Of a stretch of DNA of 37,118 nt, positions 16,033 through 24,628 are shown one piece after another. Below the pieces are notes generated by a model that saw only the letters and a program-made list of their open reading frames with translations, was not told where the DNA came from and made no database searches. The stretch covers positions 93,516-130,633 of the forward strand of contig JAHBZZ010000010.1 of NCBI GenBank assembly GCA_019635215.1. Reading direction: 5' to 3'. The translations under genes and the position numbers were made by a program. This stretch comes from Nitrosomonas sp. GTDB lineage: Bacteria; Pseudomonadota; Gammaproteobacteria; Burkholderiales; Nitrosomonadaceae. The stretch's first letter is position 1; every line of letters begins with the position of its first letter.

Positions 16033-17469
16033 TTAAACGCTACCGCCCAATGCAAGATAAAGATTGATCCGGTTATTCAGCAATTGCCGTTTGACGGCAA
16101 GGTGTGCGCTTTGCGCATTGAATGTACTGCGATAGCTGTCAAGCAACGTCAGAATCTGGATGAAGCCGTGGCGGTAAGCATACAGCGCAAGCTCCTGACT
16201 AGCTTCAGTCTGTCGTACCGCTTCACGCAATGCCTGTTCTTGCTCCCGCAGCCACTCTTCGGCGGCAAGTGCCTGTTCGACTTCCCGAAACGCGTTCAAT
16301 GCAACGGATTGATACCGATTCAGCGCTTCTTCAACACGCGCGGCGTTTAAGTGAATATTGCCGCGGATACGGCCACCGGTAAATAAAGGCTGTGCCATAC
16401 CGGCAAATACGTTCCAGGCAACGGCGCGCGGATCGATCATCTCCGTCAGTGCCGTATCGCGCGTACCGCCTGCCGCGGTCAGGGTAATGCGTGGCAACAG
16501 CAGTTTTTGTGTGCTTTGCAAACGTGCGTCCGCGGCACGTAGACGGGTAAATGCGGCGATCAGGTCGGGACGCCGGGTCAATAATTCAGACGGCAGACCG
16601 GCCGCCAAAGCCTGCGGCGGCTCCGGTAGTGTCCGGTCGTTCCCGGCAGCCGGCAAAGCCGCTACCACTGTCCCGGGTTGCCCGCTGATCTCCAGGATAC
16701 TACTTAACGATCCGTCAGGATAGCGACCCAGCAGGGTTTCCAGTTGGCGGGTGACCAGTTGGACACGGTTCTCGGCCTGCACCTGCTGAGACTTCGCATT
16801 CGCCAGATCAGTCAATGCCAATCGCACATCAAGCCCGCGCGCCAGTCCGCGATCAAAACGGCCTTGCACTAAATCGGCTATAACACTACGATCCGCAACC
16901 GACCGTGTGGCCACATGCGTCTGAAGCACCGCTTCCTGCAAAGCAAAGTAGTTTTGCGCGATGCGCGCCGCCAGGGAGAGCTGCGCCGCCTGGTAATCGA
17001 AATGGGCTGCTTCTGCTTCCTCAGCGGCTGCCTGCCTGAAATCGCGGATACGCCCCCAGACATCAATTTCCCAACTCAGATTGAACAGCGCTTCAAATAC
17101 GCTGAATTGCGCAGAACCGAAACCCGCACTGCGTATCTGGCTGTATTGATACCCCGGTGCAAACGATAACTGCGGCCATAGCCCAGAGCCGTCGATACGC
17201 GCTTGTGCAATCGCGGCTTCTACCCGTGCCGCGGTAGATCTGAGATCGAAATTATCCGTCAGTGCCTCATCCACCAACTTCGACAATACCGGGTCCCCAA
17301 ATGACGCAACCCAGCTTTGATCGGCAAGCTGGTCGAAATCGACTGAAACGCGCCATGTTTGCGGAAGCTGTAAATGCAATTCCGTAGGCTGTCTTTCGGG
17401 CGGATTGATACATCCGCTGACAGTAAAAAAAACGCATAACAGCATTGCTGCCTTGATGATCCCGGACAT
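16033..17469 (-). CDS. NodT-family outer-membrane factor lipoprotein
   Basis: A 478-residue TolC/OprM-type channel. It has a lipoprotein signal ending in the lipobox FFTVSGC with Cys20 as the lipidation site. Two repeated OEP domains follow; the usual NodT features are seen: WVASFGDPVLSKLVDEAL near residue 53, LFNLSWEIDVWGRIRD, LAARIAQNYFALQ, and in the second half ELLTRRPDLIAAFTRLRAAD and QPLFTGGRIRGNIHLNAARV. It forms the trimeric exit duct for the RND pump. It begins 5 bp after the PepSY gene, so these four genes (PepSY, outer-membrane factor, adaptor, permease) form one operon. The parallel in pyoverdine producers is OpmQ. Confidence 0.92.
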   Translation of the reverse strand: MSGIIKAAMLLCVFFTVSGCINPPERQPTELHLQLPQTWRVSVDFDQLADQSWVASFGDPVLSKLVDEALTDNFDLRSTAARVEAAIAQARIDGSGLWPQLSFAPGYQYSQIRSAGFGSAQFSVFEALFNLSWEIDVWGRIRDFRQAAAEEAEAAHFDYQAAQLSLAARIAQNYFALQEAVLQTHVATRSVADRSVIADLVQGRFDRGLARGLDVRLALTDLANAKSQQVQAENRVQLVTRQLETLLGRYPDGSLSSILEISGQPGTVVAALPAAGNDRTLPEPPQALAAGLPSELLTRRPDLIAAFTRLRAADARLQSTQKLLLPRITLTAAGGTRDTALTEMIDPRAVAWNVFAGMAQPLFTGGRIRGNIHLNAARVEEALNRYQSVALNAFREVEQALAAEEWLREQEQALREAVRQTEASQELALYAYRHGFIQILTLLDSYRSTFNAQSAHLAVKRQLLNNRINLYLALGGSV

Positions 17470-17474
17470 ATCGC

Positions 17475-18818
17475 TTATTTCTGGCAGTAATGCAAAGCGT
17501 TGCGCAATACCATCAGCCGCTGTTCGCGCAATAACGCAACGCTTTGCCAGGTAACGGCCTGAGCCTTTTGAACGCGGCGTTTTCTCGACCAGATAAGAAT
17601 CCCCGTTACCGATAACATAACGACAATCAAACCGGTTATACAGACAAAGATGCGATAGGACAGACCGAAAACATTACCCATATGCAACGCATAGAGCCAA
17701 CTGGTGACCGTATTGCCGTTGTACTGTCCGGTGGGTAACAGCAGCAGCTTGAAAGCACCGGTGTCGGCATCGAAAAAAACGCTCGTTCCGCCTCGCCTGT
17801 CCTGAATATCGCGCGAACTGCGTACACTATATTGATAAACATTGCGCTCACGGATGAGCCACATTGCCACGGGCCGGTCAATTTCAAACCGGTGCTGCTC
17901 GGCCTGTTTGTTCATCCAGTATCGACCGACCGCCTGTGCCTGACGCCAGTTCAGGCGTGGTTCACGCGACTTCGCATCTTGCCGGGTATCTTTTAATGCA
18001 TCTTCCTGTTTGGGCCATTCGGTCCATGGCGCTTTGTATTCAAATACGGTACGCGTCGTCCAGGTGTAAACCGTATCCCACAGATTCATGTACACACTGG
18101 ACCAGGCGAAAATCAGCAATATCGGCCACAGCCATAGCCCGCTGGCGCGATGCAAATCGAAATTCAGTTTTGTGGAACTCGACCGCCAACGGATTTTCCA
18201 GGCCGGTTTCCAGCGTTGCCACCCGTTCAGCATGCTCCCAGTTCTCGCCTCTGTTTTATTCACAACGGCGTCCTTGGCGCGCTTTACGCGCTGCGGCAAT
18301 GACAGATAAAACCCGACGAGACAGTCAATCGTCCAGATCAGCGCGCAAATACCCAACACCCACATTCCGAACGTACCCAATGCCAGCGACGTATGCAGCC
18401 GGTACACGAAAGACAGGATATTACGCCAACTATCGGTTAATGCACCGAACTGCCGATGATCCAACACTTTGCCGGTGTATGGGTTTAAAAAAACCTGGTT
18501 GAACGACAGTTCATGCCCAGGACGGGGGCTGACGAATACCAGCGTAGCTTCCTGGTTGGCTTCCAGCACTACCGAATCCACGCGCGCGCTGGGTATCTGT
18601 TGCCGCGCCCGTTCCGCGAGTGTGGCGATATCCAGTATGTGACCATTAGTCTGTTCGGTATAAAACTGCGGATTGATCTGCCGCTCAAGTTCCGGGTAAA
18701 ACACCAGAACACTACCCGTCAATCCCGCCGGAATCAGAAAACCGGCTATCGTCAAACCAGCCCATCGGTGCAGGCAGACCCAGAACGGCCGTTTAAAAAT
18801 GTTCATGTTTCCATCCAT
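17475..18818 (-). CDS. PepSY-associated TM protein (candidate siderophore-iron reductase)
   Basis: A 447-residue inner-membrane protein with four main helices (~20-40, ~150-175, ~215-250, ~380-410) and periplasmic PepSY-type domains between them. Histidines sit at the helix ends in characteristic contexts: CLHRWAGLTIAGF, YRLHTSLALGTFG, DLHRASGLWLWPILL and LHMGNVFGLSYR. In this family they ligate heme b, and homologues such as FpvG/FoxB-type proteins reduce ferric siderophores in the periplasm. The ATG at 18806 (MNIFKRPFW) is a reasonable alternative start, four codons in. It leads the RND export operon. It is a clear paralogue of the protein at 35793-37034. The reductase role is inference from family and neighbours. 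Confidence 0.88.
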   Translation of the reverse strand: MDGNMNIFKRPFWVCLHRWAGLTIAGFLIPAGLTGSVLVFYPELERQINPQFYTEQTNGHILDIATLAERARQQIPSARVDSVVLEANQEATLVFVSPRPGHELSFNQVFLNPYTGKVLDHRQFGALTDSWRNILSFVYRLHTSLALGTFGMWVLGICALIWTIDCLVGFYLSLPQRVKRAKDAVVNKTEARTGSMLNGWQRWKPAWKIRWRSSSTKLNFDLHRASGLWLWPILLIFAWSSVYMNLWDTVYTWTTRTVFEYKAPWTEWPKQEDALKDTRQDAKSREPRLNWRQAQAVGRYWMNKQAEQHRFEIDRPVAMWLIRERNVYQYSVRSSRDIQDRRGGTSVFFDADTGAFKLLLLPTGQYNGNTVTSWLYALHMGNVFGLSYRIFVCITGLIVVMLSVTGILIWSRKRRVQKAQAVTWQSVALLREQRLMVLRNALHYCQK

Positions 18819-19014
18819 GATAGATTACTTGATTCAGCAAACGCTATTCAAGGCAAGACGTTTGACAAGACAATTTAAAGTACCCGCGCGCCTTACCTGT
18901 TAACATAGATCACACTTGTCCACCATACAAATAGTAAAACAACAAAATGTCGCACCCATGTAAATCACCTCGAATTCTCAAAGTTCTTTTAGTTCGAATA
19001 AGTCATATACGCAC
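18819..19014. other. Intergenic gap between the acylase and the PepSY/RND operon
   Basis: This is the only sizeable gap (about 196 bp) between the NRPS operon and the export operon, both reading leftwards. It should carry the promoter of the export operon if that is separately transcribed. I see no Fur-box-like 19-mer and no strong intrinsic terminator after the acylase gene. A TAAAT followed by CGT occurs on the minus strand but with a 12-nt spacer, too short for a PvdS-type box. Confidence 0.3.
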
Positions 19015-21432
19015 TCATAAGCCTGACATAGGCAAAAGTACTAACTTCCCTTCCGATGGCATTTCAGCTTTAAAAGGAAGCGGCAAACCTTCTAACCAAT
19101 ACGGATGTTGATCCTGATAATGCGCTGATAGCGGATGACCCGACTGGCCACCCGGTGTATGCAAGATTCCATCTTCCAAATAAGACGGTGATACGACAAG
19201 CCGCATGCTCGCACCCGCATGGACTGAATCTACGCGCACACAAAAACCGCAGCCGGGCAACGCATTACGCGAGAAATTCAGAAACTTGCCGATACCCGGA
19301 ATGCCTTTGCTCAAAGGGTGTGTATAATCCGCTACATTAATTTTTCCCCAGGCCAGTTCCTGCAATGAATCGGTAGAATACGCACGCATGAGTTCCTGTG
19401 CACTTTTCTCAAGCCGCGCCAGAAGAAAAGTGTTCCAATCGGGATAACGTTGTTGATCGGGCAACAACCGGGAATCACCGGTATTGATCAGCGCTTGTAA
19501 CGGCACATCCAAATACGGCCAGAAATATTGAAATTCAGCATCCAGCGCCCGGACACCGTGCAGCAGCGGCTCGAAAATCGCTTGAGCGAGATTGTCGCGG
19601 AATCGTTTGATCAAAGCAAGTCCCAGGCTATTAGGCTCAGCCTTTTCATCCCATGCCATCAGATAATCGCGCAACGCAACGCGATCCGCCCGCTCAGCGA
19701 GCACATCGGGAGTGAGTACCGCAAGCGCAATATCACGATACACACGATAGAATTCCGATACCGTATCCAGCTGCAACCGCAGCATGTCAGCTTCGTTAAT
19801 TTCATCCAAAGCGTGCAAACGTTCCAAGATACGATGCGCGCGATAACCGCTGACAAACGTATGCCCAATGGTATAGGGATAATTTTTTTCGATACTGCGG
19901 TTATTGGCGTTCACGACAATATCCTGACCGAACCGGCGCGGCAACTCATCTGGCGGAATATAGCCGGCCCAGTCGATAGAACCGTCCGCCCACGAATAAC
20001 TGATCGAACCGTCAAACGCAACCGGCCCGCTGCGCACCGGTATCCGGCCCATGATGGTCCAGCCTACTTCACCGGTATGGTCCGCCAACAGCACATTCAA
20101 CGGTGGCCCGCCGGTGCGGTTAATCAGGTCAAGACCCTGTTGTAATGTGTGCATTTGATCGATTTTCAACAGTTCGAGGCTTATAGCGCCGGGATCGAGC
20201 GCCGTCCAATGCAGTGCAACCGGTTGTCCCATCAACGGTTGCGCCGATACCGGCCCCCAAATTGTGGTCTGCACCGCCATTTCGTGCGATGGAGCGTCTT
20301 TGACCGCAATCGTCTCACGCCGAGTGCCAAAGCGCTTCCAGCCATCCGGTGTACGATACTCCGCCGGATTGTCGGGATTAACTTCAATAATTACCAGATC
20401 GAGAATGTCGGCTGCCAGCGATGTCGGCCCCCATGCCAGATGCTGTGTCGCACCCGCAATCATCAACGATGTACCGGGTAAACCGACCCCCGCGATTAAT
20501 TGATTGCCATATTGCAATTGGCTGCGATACCAGATATTCGGCACCGAAATCCCCAGGTGCATATCGTTCGCCAAGATAGCTCGCCCGTCCCGGGTTTTGT
20601 TCCCCGACACCGCCCAGGCGTTCGAACCGGCTTGCATGAAATTCGGTTGTACCAGATTGGCATTTATCTCTGATGCGCTGGCGGAAAGCAACTCGGCCAA
20701 CCGATCTACGGGCACTGGATAATCCACTAGCGTATCCGTTTCTTCATTCAAAACTTCCTGTGTATAACGATCCGTGGGTGGTGTCAGGAACGTATAAACC
20801 TCTGCGGGCAATCCCTGCGCCATGACGCTCCTTTTTCGTTCGAACGCTTCGGAACCGTTGAGGGTTATAAACATATCGAGCACGATCAGCATACTGTCTT
20901 CCGGCCGCCAGCGATCGGGACGGTAATTCAGCAGCAAAAATTCAAAAGGTGCCACTGTCATATGATCGATCGCACTGTTCACACCCGCCGCATATGCCAC
21001 CAATAGCTCAACCTGGTCTGTCGGCAACTGTGGCACCGCCCGCCTTGCTACCTGTTCAAAACCATACACACGTTGCTTTTTATCGTGCGCCAACGCGGCC
21101 TCGCCAAAAATCTCGGCCAGCCGACCCGCGCTTTTGCGCCGCAGCAAGTCCATTTGAAATAACCGGTCGCGTGCCGTGACATAACCCAGCGCGCGGATAG
21201 CGTCCGTTTTTGACTGCGCCGCAATCGCCGGCACCCCAAAACGATCGCGCGCAACCGTAACCGGCGCGGATAAACCCGCAACCGTCGCTTCGGTTTCACC
21301 ATCCGCCAAAGACAGCCGCATGGCAAGATAGACCATACCGATCACAGCCAGCAAAATTGAAAAAATACTGGCTGTAACAGTCAATCCAACCCTTATGGCG
21401 CCTCTCGACAGTAATACCGGTTTGTTGTTCAA
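19015..21432 (-). CDS. Penicillin acylase family N-terminal-nucleophile amidohydrolase (PvdQ-like)
   Basis: An 805-residue precursor with an N-terminal membrane/signal segment (~12-40) for periplasmic delivery. The alpha chain ends before QAGSNAWAVSGNK; the Ser of that motif (near residue 269) is the catalytic N-terminal nucleophile of the beta chain exposed by self-cleavage. Further family blocks follow: LANDMHLGISVPNIWYRSQL, GATQHLAWGPTSLAADILDL and VVNANNRSIEKNYPYTIGH, the last with the oxyanion Asn. PvdQ removes the fatty acyl chain of pyoverdine precursors in the periplasm. The link here to an NRPS and a PvdE-type exporter supports the same job. The start is TTG, overlapping the transporter stop (TTGA), with AGGAA upstream. 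A beta-lactam or quorum-signal acylase role cannot be excluded. Confidence 0.88.
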   Translation of the reverse strand: MNNKPVLLSRGAIRVGLTVTASIFSILLAVIGMVYLAMRLSLADGETEATVAGLSAPVTVARDRFGVPAIAAQSKTDAIRALGYVTARDRLFQMDLLRRKSAGRLAEIFGEAALAHDKKQRVYGFEQVARRAVPQLPTDQVELLVAYAAGVNSAIDHMTVAPFEFLLLNYRPDRWRPEDSMLIVLDMFITLNGSEAFERKRSVMAQGLPAEVYTFLTPPTDRYTQEVLNEETDTLVDYPVPVDRLAELLSASASEINANLVQPNFMQAGSNAWAVSGNKTRDGRAILANDMHLGISVPNIWYRSQLQYGNQLIAGVGLPGTSLMIAGATQHLAWGPTSLAADILDLVIIEVNPDNPAEYRTPDGWKRFGTRRETIAVKDAPSHEMAVQTTIWGPVSAQPLMGQPVALHWTALDPGAISLELLKIDQMHTLQQGLDLINRTGGPPLNVLLADHTGEVGWTIMGRIPVRSGPVAFDGSISYSWADGSIDWAGYIPPDELPRRFGQDIVVNANNRSIEKNYPYTIGHTFVSGYRAHRILERLHALDEINEADMLRLQLDTVSEFYRVYRDIALAVLTPDVLAERADRVALRDYLMAWDEKAEPNSLGLALIKRFRDNLAQAIFEPLLHGVRALDAEFQYFWPYLDVPLQALINTGDSRLLPDQQRYPDWNTFLLARLEKSAQELMRAYSTDSLQELAWGKINVADYTHPLSKGIPGIGKFLNFSRNALPGCGFCVRVDSVHAGASMRLVVSPSYLEDGILHTPGGQSGHPLSAHYQDQHPYWLEGLPLPFKAEMPSEGKLVLLPMSGL

Positions 21433-23123
21433 GCTGATGATTCCTGATTATGGGGCACTGCCGATTGATGCATTCGCAAACCCGGATGCTCGGTAATTTC
21501 TGAAATCACTCCATTGTCCAGCTTGATACACCGGTCAGCAATATAAAAATACCGGTCATCATGGGTAATCGCGACAACGGTTTTTCCACGCGCTTTTAAA
21601 TCGGCCAGAATGTGCGTATAAAACAGTTCCTTGAACTGCGGATCCTGGTCGGCCGCCCATTCGTCAAACACATAAACCGGTCGGTCGTCCAGCAGCGCTG
21701 TTAACAGTGCGAGCCGTTTGCGCTGCCCCTGAGACAACGCGATAGTTGAGAATACACCGTCTTTTACCGATACCTTGTGATCGAGCTGTAACCATTTCAG
21801 ATAATGCTGCGCTTGCTGATCAAGCTGATCATCCGACAGCCCCAACAGGCTTTCGAAAAGGTAGAAATCGGAAAAAATAGCAGAAAATTGTTGGCGGTAT
21901 AATAGCCGGTTTGTATCGGTAACCGGCTCACCATTCAGCAATACGCTGCCTTGTTCCGGTGTATACAGACCGACCAGCAACAACATCAAACTGGACTTGC
22001 CGCTTCCATTCCCGCCAGTGATAAAAACCAGTTCACCCGGGTTCAACATCAGGTTCAACGGGCCGAGCGTAAAGTCGCTGCCGTCCTGATGATAACTAAA
22101 GCACATTTCCTTTAATTCAATCGTGCATGATTGCGCAGGCACCGGATATAATGCGACATCGCCAGTTACATTGATACGTTCCTCCAATTCCTGGCGCAAC
22201 GTATTAATCTTTATTAACGACACTTTAGCCCGGCCCAACTCCGGGATACTGTCAATCAGCACGGAAATCGGACCAAAAATATACAACAGCGTCAGGATAT
22301 AACCTGAAACCACCGTTTCATCGGTAACATTCCACCAGTTGTGGGCTCCATACAGCACGATGCCCATCAGTATATAAAGCACGACACTGCCCCATGCTGC
22401 CGCAACGATAAAGAAAATCATCGCAGAAATATTCAGCTGACAACTGGCTTTTGCCGTCGGAACCAATCCGTTTTTCAGAAAACCCTGTGCGCGGTGGCGG
22501 TGTAACTTAAGCTCCTTAACGCCTTGCGTTAATGCTCGGAAATGCGTATAAAGCGCATCGTCCTGCTCTCGGGCGCTATGTAACGGCCGCATCGCCAGGC
22601 GCGAATGCAAATAATAAATAACCGCACCGAACACAATCACACTAATGACAAACAAAAACAAGCTCAGCGACAACCACGCCATATAAGCCAGACCGCCGAC
22701 CAACCACGCCATACTGATGCATATCTGTGAAACCCGCTGCAGCGCTTGCGAAAGCACCGACACATCTTCCGTCAGATTCGCCATCAAACGCGCACTACCG
22801 AGCTTTTGCAATGTACTATAAGACGCCGCCATAATCTGACGACTTAATTGCAAACGTAAATCGCGCACAACAGCTTGCACGATACGTGTCATACCGATTG
22901 ACGAGGCAACCCAAGAACCGGTTACCAACGCGACCAATGCAAGAAAAACAAGCGCGTCTTTTTCATCAAATGCGTGAGCCGAATGTAAATAGGAATTGAT
23001 GAATGCCAATAGAACAATACCGGTTATTCCGCTGGCAATGCCTGATACAACAACAAATATCAGGCTTGCCAGCCTATCGGCAAGCATTTCTTTGACCAGA
23101 ATGAAATGGAGTGTCGATTTCAT
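21429..23123 (-). CDS. Cyclic-peptide/siderophore precursor exporter, ABC type (PvdE/SyrD family)
   Basis: A 564-residue half-transporter: six helices (~15-300) fused to one ATPase domain. Walker A is GGNGSGKSS (near 370), the ABC signature is LSQGQRKRLALL (near 465), Walker B VYVFDEWAADQDP (near 486) and the H-loop AITHDDRYF. The signature lacks the usual 'SGGQ' and the Walker B ends in DEW-A-AD-QDP, both characteristic of the PvdE/SyrD cyclic-peptide transporter family. Such proteins carry acylated peptide precursors from cytoplasm to periplasm. The gene starts 6 bp after the methyltransferase gene and is overlapped by the acylase gene, so export and deacylation are translationally linked. 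The length matches the family. Confidence 0.92.
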   Translation of the reverse strand: MKSTLHFILVKEMLADRLASLIFVVVSGIASGITGIVLLAFINSYLHSAHAFDEKDALVFLALVALVTGSWVASSIGMTRIVQAVVRDLRLQLSRQIMAASYSTLQKLGSARLMANLTEDVSVLSQALQRVSQICISMAWLVGGLAYMAWLSLSLFLFVISVIVFGAVIYYLHSRLAMRPLHSAREQDDALYTHFRALTQGVKELKLHRHRAQGFLKNGLVPTAKASCQLNISAMIFFIVAAAWGSVVLYILMGIVLYGAHNWWNVTDETVVSGYILTLLYIFGPISVLIDSIPELGRAKVSLIKINTLRQELEERINVTGDVALYPVPAQSCTIELKEMCFSYHQDGSDFTLGPLNLMLNPGELVFITGGNGSGKSSLMLLLVGLYTPEQGSVLLNGEPVTDTNRLLYRQQFSAIFSDFYLFESLLGLSDDQLDQQAQHYLKWLQLDHKVSVKDGVFSTIALSQGQRKRLALLTALLDDRPVYVFDEWAADQDPQFKELFYTHILADLKARGKTVVAITHDDRYFYIADRCIKLDNGVISEITEHPGLRMHQSAVPHNQESSA

Positions 23124-23129
23124 TGTCGC

Positions 23130-24572
23130 TTAAGGCTTGTCGTCGAATTTCAGCAAGTAGTATTCAACATTCAGACAATAAATCAAATCCAGAAAGTCTC
23201 TTTCCGGCATAGCCACACCCTGTTTATCCATATGGCCCTTTAACTGGCGTAATGTACGATGACCGTCAATGCACTCGAATAATATACTGATAGCCGACAA
23301 AAACGCCCGCTCCATCGGAATGAAGCTATCCATCACTTGAATTCCCGGAACAGTCTCCTGAAGGCCCGTTTTAAAAATTTTCTTTTCAACCACTGCAATC
23401 TGTCGGGCGCTCACTAGTTTTGGAACCTGATTCCACGCTTCAGTTGTTTTTTTTCGTATACGCCCTTTAATCGCAGGACAAATGACCTGCATATTGTCAT
23501 CAGCCTTTTTGGCTGCAAAGATATGAACTTCCTGATCAAACCTTTCGCCACCCGGATAGATATCCTCCGTGCTCAGCACATTGAACCGGCTCATTTTGAG
23601 CTGCAATTCCTCGAATCCATGCTCGTGCAGTATCGGTATAATCTCCGGCAACCGGCGCGGACCTAAAACTGCGTGGTCGGACGGCCAGGCAAACGGTTTG
23701 GAAAAATTGATCCACACGCCGCCCGGTTTAAGAATTCTGCGAATCTCGTGTACAAACCATGCAGCGTTGGGCACGATATCGATCAAATATTGCGTAACCA
23801 CCACCGACAAACTTTCATCTGGAAACGGGGTATCCATCACATTTGCAGCCATAAAGCGCGTATCACTACCAGTGTTGGCCGACGGTGAGAGCGCGATATC
23901 CGCCCAGTCCGCTTTTTCCAAACAAAGCGAAAAGCGTTCGCCTTCCATGAGGTGTTTTGCCATGATCAATCCCGGCAAAGCCAAATCCACTCCGACTGAT
24001 TTTTCAAAATAACCGGACAGTTCATAGAGCAAACCGCATGCCCCCGCGCCGAATACGGCTAAAGCCTGTCTATCGTCACAAAATGTCTCAACAGCCGGAA
24101 GAATATTTTGTAGTACAGCTGCAAACGGTTTCGTCCCATACCAGTCCTGATAGAAGTAAGGAAGCAATTCATCAAACGGGTATCCGTTTTGGACTGTCGC
24201 CCAGGCAATGGTGTCGTCAGCTACTGCCTCAGTTTTGGCATACGCCCAAATCGCCTGGCATTGCGCTTCCATCAAGGCGATATTCGCAGCCATGCCATCG
24301 GCCATTCGTGAAGCACGTTCCGATAGCATTGGTGTTTTGTCTATACCGCCCAATTGCGTCAATTCTCCATGAAGCTGTTTCCATTTACCGTGAACGCCGG
24401 CCAATTCTCTAGCCTGGGCAACCACAAAGTGCGGTGCGCGCCGTGTTAAAACCGGAACACCGTCTATCACGGGGAAAATGGAATCACACTGTGCGCAAAC
24501 GAATCTATCCGTCTCTACCTGAATTGTATTCCGGTCACAATATACACAGCGATATTGTTGTTCTTTAGGCAT
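23130..24572 (-). CDS. SAM-dependent methyltransferase with N-terminal zinc ribbon and C-terminal winged-helix-like domain
   Basis: A 480-residue protein with three parts. Residues ~7-45 form a Trm112-like treble with four Cys (YRCVYCDRNT and FVCAQCDSIFPVIDGVPVL). Residues ~150-350 are a class I methyltransferase: ALAVFGAGACGLLYELSG is the SAM-binding glycine loop, followed by an acidic residue in VGVDLALPG and MDTPFPDESLSVVVTQYLID. The last ~80 residues (LFECIDGHRTLRQLKGHMDK through LNVEYYLLKF) have a 'DGxxTLxxL...FLxLIxxL' pattern similar to PqqD/RRE-like winged helices. It lies 56 bp after the second NRPS gene. It may O-, N- or C-methylate the peptide or an acyl part. No pyoverdine counterpart is known to me; target and C-terminal function are open. 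Confidence 0.8.
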   Translation of the reverse strand: MPKEQQYRCVYCDRNTIQVETDRFVCAQCDSIFPVIDGVPVLTRRAPHFVVAQARELAGVHGKWKQLHGELTQLGGIDKTPMLSERASRMADGMAANIALMEAQCQAIWAYAKTEAVADDTIAWATVQNGYPFDELLPYFYQDWYGTKPFAAVLQNILPAVETFCDDRQALAVFGAGACGLLYELSGYFEKSVGVDLALPGLIMAKHLMEGERFSLCLEKADWADIALSPSANTGSDTRFMAANVMDTPFPDESLSVVVTQYLIDIVPNAAWFVHEIRRILKPGGVWINFSKPFAWPSDHAVLGPRRLPEIIPILHEHGFEELQLKMSRFNVLSTEDIYPGGERFDQEVHIFAAKKADDNMQVICPAIKGRIRKKTTEAWNQVPKLVSARQIAVVEKKIFKTGLQETVPGIQVMDSFIPMERAFLSAISILFECIDGHRTLRQLKGHMDKQGVAMPERDFLDLIYCLNVEYYLLKFDDKP

Positions 24573-24628
24573 AGAACCTGTTTCTCCAATAAAAATCCTG
24601 GGGCATTGCCAGCTCCACTAACTTGTTT

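Noticed and set aside
17864-18502. A 212-codon plus-strand ORF
   Set aside because: Antisense to the PepSY gene with an unlikely composition (many Ser/Arg/Pro); a shadow.
18819-19014. PvdS-type iron-starvation box (TAAAT...CGT) on the minus strand
   Set aside because: The spacing between TAAAT and CGT is 12 nt, not the usual ~16, so it is not supported.
19528-20145. A 205-codon plus-strand ORF
   Set aside because: Antisense to the acylase gene; no recognisable motif.
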